Shown one piece after another: positions 1-6,094 of a stretch of DNA of 6,094 nt (within the stretch, counting starts at the first letter, position 1; each line of letters opens with the position of its first letter). This stretch comes from Saprospirales bacterium (GTDB lineage Bacteria > Bacteroidota > Bacteroidia > Chitinophagales > Saprospiraceae): the NCBI GenBank assembly GCA_003448025.1, contig DLXL01000218.1, forward strand, positions 3,248 through 9,341. The letters are read 5' to 3'. The position numbers were made by a program, and so were the translations under genes. Below the pieces are notes generated by a model that saw only the letters and a program-made list of their open reading frames with translations, searched no databases and was not told where the DNA came from.

Positions 1-18
1 CACAAGGGTCGCCCCTAC
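1..18. repeat. Edge of a GC-rich dispersed repeat (partial)
   Basis: Read on the minus strand this is GTAGGGGCGACCCTTGTG. It resembles the left half of short intergenic hairpin repeats of the GTAGGGGCGACCC type that occur in many environmental bacterial genomes. The matching arm (GGTCGCCC-like) would lie just outside the window, so the hairpin cannot be confirmed here. The assignment rests on recall of the motif and is inference. Confidence 0.35.
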
Positions 19-53
19 ATGAACTTCATAAACCCCATAAACCCCATAAACTC
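18..53. repeat. 9-bp tandem repeat, unit CATAAACCC, about four copies
   Basis: Two exact copies of CATAAACCC (27-35, 36-44) are followed by CATAAACTC (45-53) and preceded by a degenerate copy, CATGAACTT (18-26). The period is exactly 9 bp. It lies in the gene-free region upstream of lon and does not belong to any credible reading frame. Short CC(A/T)TAAAC-type arrays are frequent between genes in Bacteroidota, so this is probably a simple satellite rather than a protein-binding array. Confidence 0.7.
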
Positions 54-59
54 CTGCCT

Positions 60-131
60 TTTTGTCGTGTCATGGCAAAGGATATATGACAAAACCCGTT
101 TTTTCCAGAGATGGCAGGCTGTTTGTCATAT
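60..131. promoter_or_regulatory. Cluster of TTTGTC/GACAAA boxes with two alternative pairings
   Basis: TTTTGTC at 60-66 is complementary to GACAAAA at 88-94, giving a 7-bp stem with a 21-nt loop. ATATGACAAA at 84-93 is perfectly complementary to TTTGTCATAT at 122-131, giving a 10-bp stem with a 28-nt loop. The middle box at 88-93 is shared, so the two stems exclude each other. This could be an operator with three half-sites in alternating orientation or, if transcribed, a switchable leader. The pairings are seen directly; a regulatory role is inference. Confidence 0.4.
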
Positions 132-159
132 TTGATTTGGAACGGGATGGATTATTTTG
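131..159 (+). promoter_or_regulatory. Weak candidate Bacteroidota-type promoter for lon
   Basis: The primary sigma factor of Bacteroidota recognises TTTG near -33 and TAnnTTTG near -7. Here TTTG at 131-134 is followed after 18 nt by TATTTTG at 153-159, which is one base short of the -7 consensus. If used, transcription would start near 165 and leave a leader of about 135 nt containing the two hairpins at 201-214 and 234-274. No better match was found at a sensible distance, so this is only a candidate. Confidence 0.25.
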
Positions 160-200
160 TTGTTAGTTTGACACAAGGCCGAATTATTGCCTCGATTTAT

Positions 201-214
201 TGGGATATTTCCCA
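201..214. repeat. Small hairpin TGGGA-TATT-TCCCA
   Basis: Perfect 5-bp arms (201-205 and 210-214) enclose a 4-nt loop. It lies in the gene-free stretch before lon and could be an operator half-site pair or a weak leader stem. It is short enough to occur by chance. Confidence 0.35.
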
Positions 215-233
215 TGTTTGCATCTGATGATTC

Positions 234-274
234 GGTGAAATGTGTCGGATTTACGTAATCCGAGGCATTTCATC
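234..274 (+). promoter_or_regulatory. Long imperfect palindrome or hairpin directly upstream of lon
   Basis: Positions 245-251 (TCGGATT) pair with 257-263 (AATCCGA) across a 5-nt loop (TACGT). Outside a G-G mismatch and one G-T pair, 236-242 (TGAAATG) pairs with 266-272 (CATTTCA), and two more pairs extend it to 234/274. That gives 15 Watson-Crick pairs in an 18-position stem, followed at once by a TTTT run (275-278) and, 26 nt after the stem, by the lon start codon. It is not a CIRCE element (the HrcA operator, TTAGCACTC-N9-GAGTGCTAA) nor an HspR-type HAIR element. It could be the operator of an unidentified lon regulator, an attenuator, or a terminator shielding lon. The structure is seen directly; the function is inference. 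Confidence 0.55.
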
Positions 275-300
275 TTTTACTCCCCACCTGTTCTATTGAT

Positions 301-2763
301 ATGTTTGATAATTATTTGATGCCGCAGCAGTCTGATGACGAGCCGGATTTCGTGCCACTTTTCTCTCTGGAAGAAGACGATGAGAAGGCTGGAGAGGTGT
401 TTCCTGACACCATACCTCTGCTTCCTTTGAAAAATACGGTTTTGTTTCCCGGCATTGTTACGCCTATTACGGTGGGCCGCGACAAAAGCATTCGTGCCGT
501 TCAAAAGGCATATGAAGGCGACCGATACATTGGCGTGCTTTCCCAAAAGGATTTAAAAATAGAATCACCTTCTGCGCGCGATCTGTATCGCGTGGGAACG
601 GTGGCTCGCATACTGAAGCTGTTGAAAATGCCGGATGGATCTACCACGGCTATTCTGCAGGGACGTAAACGATTCCACCTCGACAGCCTCACGCAGGAGG
701 ATCCCTATATGGAAGGCCAGGTCAGTACTCTGGAGTATGATCAGCCGAAAAACAAACTGGAGTTTCGGGCACTCATCAGCAGTGTTCGGGATGCGGCCAG
801 ACAGATCATTGAGTTGTCGCCACAAATACCCTCTGAGGCGGTAGTGATGCTTAAAAACATCAATAACGATAACTTTTTGCTGAACTTTATTGCCTCTAAC
901 CTGGGCATTCCGGTTAACCATAAACAGGACATTCTGGAGATCAATAATCTCAAGGATAAAGCCAGTGCTATATTGCAGCACATGGATTCTGAGTTGCAGT
1001 TGCTTGAACTGAAAGACCAAATCGAATCCAAGGTGCGCGTGGATATTGAAAAACAACAACGCGATTATTACCTGAATCAACAGCTCAAAACCATTCAGGA
1101 AGAGCTGGGGAACAATCCTCAGGAAGAGGAAATTGAAGCGCTGATCCGTCGGGCTAAAAAGAAAAAGTGGCCGAAAAATGTAGAAGAAGCCTTCAATCGG
1201 GAGATCAATAAACTCCGCCGGGTGAATCCGCAGATTGCCGAGTACGCCATTGGATTAACCTATCTGGAAATACTGCTGGAATTACCCTGGCAGGAATACA
1301 CCAAAGATCAGTTTGATCTGAAAAAGGTGAAACAGGTGTTGGATAAGGATCATTTCGGCCTTTCCAAAGTGAAGGAGCGCATCCTGGAACACCTTGCTGT
1401 GCTCAAGCTTAAGGGCGACATGAAAGCGCCAATTCTTTGTCTGGTAGGACCTCCTGGTGTCGGTAAAACCTCGCTGGGATCCAGCATCGCGCGGGCGCTC
1501 AAGCGCAAGTATGTGCGCATGAGCCTTGGCGGTCTGCACGACGAAAGTGAGATCCGCGGTCACCGCAAAACCTATATTGGCGCATTGCCGGGCCGAATTA
1601 TTCAATCCCTGAAAAAGGCTAAGGCTGCTAATCCTGTTTTTATTCTGGATGAAATTGACAAAGTAGGCAAAGATTTTCGGGGCGATCCGTCTTCTGCTTT
1701 ACTCGAAGTGCTCGACCCTGAGCAAAATACCACTTTTTACGACAATTACCTCGAACTGGAGTTTGACTTGTCTAAAGTGTTGTTCATTGCTACCGCCAAT
1801 ACATTAAGTACCATTCAGCCGGCGCTGCTGGACCGGATGGAGATCATTGAAATTGCCGGTTATTCACTGGAAGAAAAAATTCAAATTGCCAAGCAACATC
1901 TCGTGCCGCTGCAACGCAAGGAGCACGGATTGAAACCTGGCCAGGTAAAGATTACCGACAAGGCATTGGAGAAGGTTGTCGACAGCTATACGGCAGAAAG
2001 TGGTGTGCGCAATTTTTCCCGGGAAATAGGTTCTGTGATGCGCTCTGTAGCTAAAAAAGTAGCGATGGAAGAGCCTTACGACCTGACCATCAAACCAGAA
2101 CACTTACATGCCATACTGGGGCCAACCAAATTCGATTCAGAGGTGTACAAAGAAAAGCAAGGCCCTGGTGTTGCTATCGGTCTGGCCTGGACTTCCGTGG
2201 GAGGCGAAATATTATTTATTGAAGTTAGCCTGAATAAAGGCTCCGGCAGACTTCAGCTGACCGGCAACCTGGGCGAAGTGATGAAAGAAAGTGCCAGTAC
2301 GGCACTCAGCTATATCAGGGCTCATGCCGATCAATTTGGTATTTCAAGCGAGGCGTTCGAGAAAAATGATATTCACATCCATATTCCGGAAGGTGCTATT
2401 CCAAAAGATGGTCCTTCTGCGGGCGTGACTATGCTTTCTGCCATTACGTCTGCGTTGACTGGCAAGGCTTTAAAACCTTACCTGGCTATGACCGGTGAGA
2501 TCACCCTGCGTGGAAAGGTATTGCCGGTTGGAGGTATCAAGGAGAAAATCCTGGCTGCCAAACGCGCAGGCATAAGGGAAGTGATCCTTTGCAAAGACAA
2601 CCGCAAGCACGTGGAAGAAATTGAAAAAGAATACATTAAAGGCCTGAGCTTCCATTATGTAGATCGTATGGAAGAGGTGCTGGATTTGGCTATTGGATTA
2701 AAAAAAGCTGCAAAATCCAGCGAGAACGGCGCAGCTAAAAGAGGGAAGAAGGTGGAAGCGTAG
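301..2763 (+). CDS. lon: ATP-dependent protease Lon (endopeptidase La)
   Basis: This is a cytoplasmic AAA+ serine protease, normally a homohexamer, that unfolds and degrades damaged and short-lived regulatory proteins. At 820 residues it is full length for LonA. An acidic extension of about 35 residues, common in Bacteroidota Lon, precedes the LON substrate-binding domain (about 36-235). A helical, charged linker follows (240-350), then the AAA+ module: Walker A GPPGVGKT 383-390, Walker B FILDEID 447-453, sensor 1 Asn500 in [12 protein letters not shown] 509-516 and sensor 2 Arg570 in SGVRN. The protease domain (about 610-797) has the catalytic dyad Ser706 in PKDGPSAG and Lys749 in GGIKEK. 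Their 43-residue spacing equals that of E. coli Ser679/Lys722. The tail after 800 is rich in lysine and alanine. The start at 301 is the first ATG after an in-frame stop at 256-258, and no Shine-Dalgarno is present, as usual in this phylum. Met7 (319) is a less likely alternative start. The gene appears to stand alone and converges on the next gene. Confidence 0.98.
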   Translation: MFDNYLMPQQSDDEPDFVPLFSLEEDDEKAGEVFPDTIPLLPLKNTVLFPGIVTPITVGRDKSIRAVQKAYEGDRYIGVLSQKDLKIESPSARDLYRVGTVARILKLLKMPDGSTTAILQGRKRFHLDSLTQEDPYMEGQVSTLEYDQPKNKLEFRALISSVRDAARQIIELSPQIPSEAVVMLKNINNDNFLLNFIASNLGIPVNHKQDILEINNLKDKASAILQHMDSELQLLELKDQIESKVRVDIEKQQRDYYLNQQLKTIQEELGNNPQEEEIEALIRRAKKKKWPKNVEEAFNREINKLRRVNPQIAEYAIGLTYLEILLELPWQEYTKDQFDLKKVKQVLDKDHFGLSKVKERILEHLAVLKLKGDMKAPILCLVGPPGVGKTSLGSSIARALKRKYVRMSLGGLHDESEIRGHRKTYIGALPGRIIQSLKKAKAANPVFILDEIDKVGKDFRGDPSSALLEVLDPEQNTTFYDNYLELEFDLSKVLFIATANTLSTIQPALLDRMEIIEIAGYSLEEKIQIAKQHLVPLQRKEHGLKPGQVKITDKALEKVVDSYTAESGVRNFSREIGSVMRSVAKKVAMEEPYDLTIKPEHLHAILGPTKFDSEVYKEKQGPGVAIGLAWTSVGGEILFIEVSLNKGSGRLQLTGNLGEVMKESASTALSYIRAHADQFGISSEAFEKNDIHIHIPEGAIPKDGPSAGVTMLSAITSALTGKALKPYLAMTGEITLRGKVLPVGGIKEKILAAKRAGIREVILCKDNRKHVEEIEKEYIKGLSFHYVDRMEEVLDLAIGLKKAAKSSENGAAKRGKKVEA

Positions 2764-2766
2764 TTT

Positions 2767-2835
2767 TTTCACCACTAAGACACTAAGGACACTAAGAGGC
2801 GGCTTCTTAGTGTCCTTATTGTCTTAGTAGTGAAA
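2767..2835. repeat. 69-nt near-perfect inverted repeat made of CACTAAGA units
   Basis: Arms 2767-2799 and 2803-2835 pair over 33 positions with only two mismatches (2783/2819 and 2773/2829) and one G-T pair, around a 3-nt CGG loop. Within the left arm CACTAAGA, CACTAAGG and CACTAAGA follow one another at 2773-2780, 2781-2788 and 2790-2797; the right arm carries the complements. It begins 4 nt after the lon stop codon. It may end lon transcription or the opposing transcript, but no U-tract follows the stem on either strand: a T run precedes it on the plus strand, and the plus-strand continuation is ACATCTTCTC after the pairing ends. A dispersed palindromic repeat of REP or MITE type is at least as likely as a dedicated terminator. 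Confidence 0.8.
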
Positions 2836-2862
2836 CATCTTCTCTCAATGCCCTTTCTTGCC

Positions 2863-2887
2863 TTGCGAGGGTCTTACGACCCCGCAA
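2863..2887 (-). terminator. Hairpin immediately after the secreted hydrolase gene
   Basis: TTGCG (2863-2867) pairs with CGCAA (2883-2887) and GGGTC (2869-2873) pairs with GACCC (2878-2882), with one bulged A at 2868 and a TTAC loop. The 10-bp GC-rich stem starts one base beyond the minus-strand stop codon, which suits a transcription end or 3' stabiliser for that gene. No U-tract follows on the minus strand, so it is not a canonical intrinsic terminator. It could equally be another short dispersed repeat. Confidence 0.45.
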
Positions 2888-2888
2888 T

Positions 2889-5800
2889 CTACCCCTTCAC
2901 CCATTTCCCTCGGGCTACTATTTTGCCCTGCATATCTTCCAACTGCAATAAATAAAGCCCACGAGGCCAGGATTCTCCGGCAGGGATGTTGTTCCAAAGC
3001 ATCAATGCCTGTTGAATACCGCGCGCATCGTACGCGCGCAGGCGCAGAGGTTGTCTCTGCCAGGTCTCCGGAAGATGCAGCTGGAATGCACCAGATGATG
3101 GGTTGGGGAATACTTTGAGGGCTTCCACAACAGGCGTTAATCCGGAATTGCCAGATACTTCCACACAACGCGCTATTTGATCCAGCAACACCTGATATTT
3201 GGGTCGATCGGTCCAGGGGGCCGGGTCATCTTCCTCAAAAATATGCCCCCAGGAGCCGTATTGACTTTGCCAGGGGCCGGTGAGAACAAAAGCCAGGGGT
3301 AGTTCGCTGCCCAAACGGCGAAGGCTGTCGAGCATGCGGTTGTAGAGTTCATACATGCCAGGATGTATCTGTGCATCGTACATGGCCTGGATATACGGCG
3401 GCACGGTAAAATTGGTGAAGTGTTGGCCGCCTTCGTAGTTGACCACTTTTTTACCGTAAAGTCTGGCGGTGCGGTATACCATTTCCCAATGGGGATAAAA
3501 GGCCAGAAACGTATTGTTGGCATTTTTCAGTACATCATCTGCCGTGGCGGCGGCGCCCAGAGCCTGAAGGTTGGGAACGCCGGTATTGCCATGATCCAGC
3601 CCAACATACCAGGAGGGTGAGATGTAGTCATACCTGGCCGGATCTGCGTGGGCCATAATTTCTTCCGTAATCCAGTCGTAGCCGTTTTGAGTGCCCAACA
3701 CCCTGCGCAACCTCGGGTTTTGATCACCCCAAACCTGCATCCAGGTATCAAAAGCATGAAGCGAACGCTCCACATAACGGCGGGGATAACTGATATTTTG
3801 CGGGCCGTTGTTATTCACCCAGTGTGCCTGCGGGAAAATCCAGTTCCACACCTCATTGCTATATTCCAGGTACACCTGAATGCCGGGGTTCAATCCGTTG
3901 CGGAACAAGGTGGCCATTTCCGTTAGGTAGGTATCATCTGCACCATGCGGCACACATACCCAGATGTCCTGGTTCAGCGTATTAGCCAACTGTATGATGT
4001 ATTCATAAGCCAGGCCTCCGTTGGGACTTTCGGCCTGCGAGTAGTACCCCGGACGGGTGCGATTTTCCCATTTTTCCTGTTCGCTGCCGTTGGTGCGCAT
4101 CCAGTCCATGAAACGCAGGGTATTGAATTCCTTGCATTTATCCAGAAACGACTGCCGGAACGGCTGACTGAGGTAAGTATCCACATTGCTCAGTTCCACC
4201 ACGCGAATGTTGCGCACATGATTGCCGGCCTGAGAAGCGGTGAGGTTGAAAAAGATATTTCCTTCGTCATTCACCACAAAATCAATCTGTCCGGGCTGAC
4301 TGGCTGTAACGGTTAGATTTCCCTGCATTTGCAGGGTGCCAACGCCATCATACAGGAGGCGCATGGGCACACCTGTGGGTATAAATCCGATGGCGGAAAT
4401 GATGCCGCGCAACAGGTTTTGGCCGCTGCCATTAGGCACACTGAAGGGTATTTGCTGGGCATAACCATTGCTGTCGGCTGGAATATGGGCCTGGTTTTCA
4501 GTATTCCACACAAAATTGCCTCCGGGAGGGTTGGGGTCATAGGTGATCCAGGTGCCGCAGGATTTGAAAAAGTCTTTGAAGGGACGGCCGGTCGACCAGT
4601 AGGCAAGGCCTTCAATGCCTACGCCGATTTTCATGGCGCAGGGATCGGGCGTCCAACCCGGGCAAGTATTGCTGTCGCGCTGTATTTGCAGGTTGAAGGT
4701 ATCCCGGCAACCATTGGCGCCGGAGGCAGTGAGTTGATAAGGGCCGGGCGCCAGGTTGTCGAACACATGGGCGTTGCCGGCAGAAGGCGGAATCAGGTTG
4801 CCGCCGGCATTGCGTAATTGCAAGGGGATATTTTCGTAGTTGGTAACCCGGAAACGGCCGTCATTGCCGGTACAGGAAGCCAGTTGTTCGCAGGTAATAC
4901 CCAGCAGGCAGGGGTAGGCGCCGGCGGGGTTGAGTATGCGCACTTGTTTGGTCAGACTATGCTGCAGGCCTGCGGAATCTGTGACGGTGAGTCGTACATT
5001 CAAATTGCCCAGTGCGGTAAAGGTATGGGTTACCAATCCGCCACTGACTGGTGCGGAGCCATCACCAAAATCCCAGGAATAGGAAGTAATGAAACCATCA
5101 GGGTCAGAAGAAGGCGTGCCATCGAAGCTGATTTGCAGGGGGGCAATACCGGATGGCGGGTTGAAACTGAAATCGGCATTGGGAGGCTGATTAACAGACA
5201 CACTGGCATCTGGCGCTACGCAGGCGTATGATGCGCCTATACGCAGCTCGTCTGCGTGGCCATTGTTGGGGCTATTGCCAAGGTAAAGTGCGATACTTTG
5301 GATGGCTAAGGCAAACGGGGCGGTTTGGGTAAGGGTAGGAGAGGGCGTATTGGCGCCTAGCTCAGAAGGGTTGACAAATAAAGAAACGGAAGTAGAGTTG
5401 TTAAAAAAATCCAGTTTCACAGCCAAGAAAGCAGTTTCTCCTGTAACCACCGGAACGGAACCGGGGAAAAATTGATCGCCTATGCGCAGCGTCCAGCGGC
5501 GTTGGCCATTTACATTAGAATTAGCGCCAAAATATCCGATAGCTATTTTATTGGAGGTACATCCTTCACACCAGGGAATGTTGCTGTTGTGCCAATAAAT
5601 AGCTACGGTTTCGTCGTTATTTTGATTTTTTCGCAGCAAAAGACTCGCCCATAGCGTGGTGCCAGACTGGCCGATTTGGCCATTACCATTGAGGTAGGGT
5701 GCAAAAGGACCGGTAGGCTGAATGTCGAGTCGTCTGCCAGAGGTAAGGTACTGGAAGCCACCGGAGACATAGCCTGCTGATGATTGAAGATCCTGGAATT

Positions 5801-6011
5801 GCAGGGGCGTTCCGGTTTCAATTTGATACCCGGGGATTTGGGTGTTGGCGCCTTGTACACTCCAGGGTTGCAGCCAACCGGTACCCCCCTGTAGGGCATC
5901 TAAAGGCGTGTTATTGGCATAGGAGAAACCATCAAAAGCCAAGTAATTACAGGGTTGTGCCGCGGATTGGAACGCGGGAATGAACAGGAGGAGAGATAAA
6001 AAGAGGCGCAT
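2889..6011 (-). CDS. Secreted multidomain glycoside-hydrolase-like protein with T9SS sorting tail
   Basis: Predicted exported, probably carbohydrate-active protein of 1040 residues. Residues 1-19 form a signal peptide (MRLF, hydrophobic core, cut near QSAA/QP). Residues about 24-265 resemble concanavalin-like domains that open with FDGFSYANNTPLDALQGGTG. About 275-361 is a PKD domain (WDFGDG 313-318). About 367-445 resembles a SprB repeat (NLAPGPYQLTASGANGC). About 459-605 is a beta-rich segment leading into a TIM-barrel-like catalytic region, 606-950. This holds LRFMDWM 632-638, VYLEYSNEVWN 713-723 with Asn719-Glu720 as expected for a clan GH-A acid/base, and VVNYEGGQH 856-864 with Glu860 as likely nucleophile. 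Residues 965-1040 match the T9SS type A sorting domain (VFPNPSSG, then GLYLLQLED), which directs outer-membrane export and surface anchoring or release. The start is supported by the signal peptide; no Shine-Dalgarno is seen. I recognise the NEVWN family as one often labelled cellulose-binding protein, but cannot name its GH family or substrate. The gene is intact and has no polysaccharide-locus partner inside the window. Confidence 0.85.
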   Translation of the reverse strand: MRLFLSLLLFIPAFQSAAQPCNYLAFDGFSYANNTPLDALQGGTGWLQPWSVQGANTQIPGYQIETGTPLQFQDLQSSAGYVSGGFQYLTSGRRLDIQPTGPFAPYLNGNGQIGQSGTTLWASLLLRKNQNNDETVAIYWHNSNIPWCEGCTSNKIAIGYFGANSNVNGQRRWTLRIGDQFFPGSVPVVTGETAFLAVKLDFFNNSTSVSLFVNPSELGANTPSPTLTQTAPFALAIQSIALYLGNSPNNGHADELRIGASYACVAPDASVSVNQPPNADFSFNPPSGIAPLQISFDGTPSSDPDGFITSYSWDFGDGSAPVSGGLVTHTFTALGNLNVRLTVTDSAGLQHSLTKQVRILNPAGAYPCLLGITCEQLASCTGNDGRFRVTNYENIPLQLRNAGGNLIPPSAGNAHVFDNLAPGPYQLTASGANGCRDTFNLQIQRDSNTCPGWTPDPCAMKIGVGIEGLAYWSTGRPFKDFFKSCGTWITYDPNPPGGNFVWNTENQAHIPADSNGYAQQIPFSVPNGSGQNLLRGIISAIGFIPTGVPMRLLYDGVGTLQMQGNLTVTASQPGQIDFVVNDEGNIFFNLTASQAGNHVRNIRVVELSNVDTYLSQPFRQSFLDKCKEFNTLRFMDWMRTNGSEQEKWENRTRPGYYSQAESPNGGLAYEYIIQLANTLNQDIWVCVPHGADDTYLTEMATLFRNGLNPGIQVYLEYSNEVWNWIFPQAHWVNNNGPQNISYPRRYVERSLHAFDTWMQVWGDQNPRLRRVLGTQNGYDWITEEIMAHADPARYDYISPSWYVGLDHGNTGVPNLQALGAAATADDVLKNANNTFLAFYPHWEMVYRTARLYGKKVVNYEGGQHFTNFTVPPYIQAMYDAQIHPGMYELYNRMLDSLRRLGSELPLAFVLTGPWQSQYGSWGHIFEEDDPAPWTDRPKYQVLLDQIARCVEVSGNSGLTPVVEALKVFPNPSSGAFQLHLPETWQRQPLRLRAYDARGIQQALMLWNNIPAGESWPRGLYLLQLEDMQGKIVARGKWVKG

Positions 6012-6094
6012 GATTTGTGTTCGTGTACAGAGCGCAAGAACGCGAATTTTTTGGAACGCGGATGAGGATATGGAACGCGGATGACGCGGATGAC
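6012..6094. repeat. GAACGCG / CGCGGATGA short repeat cluster (runs off the window)
   Basis: TGGAACGCGGATGA occurs exactly at 6052-6065 and 6071-6084. The core CGCGGATGA occurs three times (6057-6065, 6076-6084, 6085-6093), the last two abutting, and a further GAACGCG lies at 6038-6044. This fills most of the 5' flank of the minus-strand hydrolase gene, where its promoter should be. No TAnnTTTG-type promoter match was found in the 83 bases available. The array continues past the window end, so its full size is unknown. Confidence 0.7.

Noticed and set aside
18..53. Possible CRISPR-like repeat array
   Set aside because: The units are 9 bp with no spacers, so this is a simple tandem repeat.
168..173. 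TTGACA, a perfect sigma-70 -35 hexamer upstream of lon
   Set aside because: No TATAAT-like hexamer lies 16-18 nt downstream (CTCGAT follows at 17 nt), and the Bacteroidota primary sigma factor does not use this consensus.
234..274. CIRCE (HrcA) or HAIR (HspR) heat-shock operator
   Set aside because: The half-sites TCGGATT/AATCCGA and the 5-nt spacer do not match either consensus.
565..1080. Open frame of 171 codons on the minus strand
   Set aside because: It is antisense to conserved lon sequence, has no recognisable domain and is a by-product of lon codon use.
2858..3168. Small open frames on both strands over the 3' end of the hydrolase gene
   Set aside because: They overlap the T9SS sorting-domain codons and the downstream hairpin, and have no recognisable features.
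4329..5231. Two consecutive plus-strand open frames (162 and 137 codons)
   Set aside because: Both are antisense to the PKD, SprB-like and beta-rich parts of the secreted hydrolase, whose domain content fixes the real frame. Their glycine- and alanine-rich translations look like frame shadows.
5986..5995. AGGAGGAG-like Shine-Dalgarno on the plus strand
   Set aside because: It lies inside the minus-strand hydrolase gene, in its signal-peptide codons, and no plausible plus-strand gene follows it.
301..6011. Functional pairing of lon with the secreted hydrolase as a novel system
   Set aside because: The genes are convergent, act in different compartments and share no visible regulatory site. 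Adjacency alone is not evidence.

Overview
The window looks like chromosomal DNA from a member of the Bacteroidota, probably a free-living Saprospiria- or Chitinophagia-like lineage. The evidence is a C-terminal type IX secretion (T9SS) sorting domain on a large secreted protein, a Lon protease of the Bacteroidota type with an acidic N-terminal extension, and no Shine-Dalgarno motif before either start codon. The lineage below phylum level is inference.

Layout. Positions 1-300 hold no gene. They contain the edge of what looks like a dispersed GC-rich repeat (1-18), a 9-bp tandem repeat (18-53), a set of TTTGTC/GACAAA boxes that can pair in two mutually exclusive ways (60-131), a weak promoter candidate, a small hairpin (201-214) and a long hairpin (234-274) that ends 26 nt before the start codon. 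Positions 301-2763 (+) encode a complete ATP-dependent Lon protease with every catalytic motif intact. Positions 2764-2888, between two convergent genes, are almost filled by two inverted repeats: a 69-nt near-perfect hairpin built from CACTAAGA units and a 25-nt hairpin directly behind the stop of the second gene. Positions 2889-6011 (-) encode a 1040-residue secreted modular protein. In order it has a signal peptide, a concanavalin-like domain, a PKD domain, a SprB-like repeat, a glycoside-hydrolase-like TIM barrel with an Asn-Glu acid/base motif and a second Glu in a YEGG motif, and a T9SS type A tail. Positions 6012-6094 carry a short CGCGGATGA repeat cluster that reaches the window edge.

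The two genes converge and show no functional link: Lon is cytoplasmic protein quality control, while the other is an exported, probably carbohydrate-active enzyme. I found no mobile element with a transposase, no CRISPR array, no tRNA or rRNA and no defence system. The points most worth following are the family and substrate of the secreted hydrolase, the hairpin and alternative pairings upstream of lon, and the fact that every gene boundary is occupied by a different short repeat.
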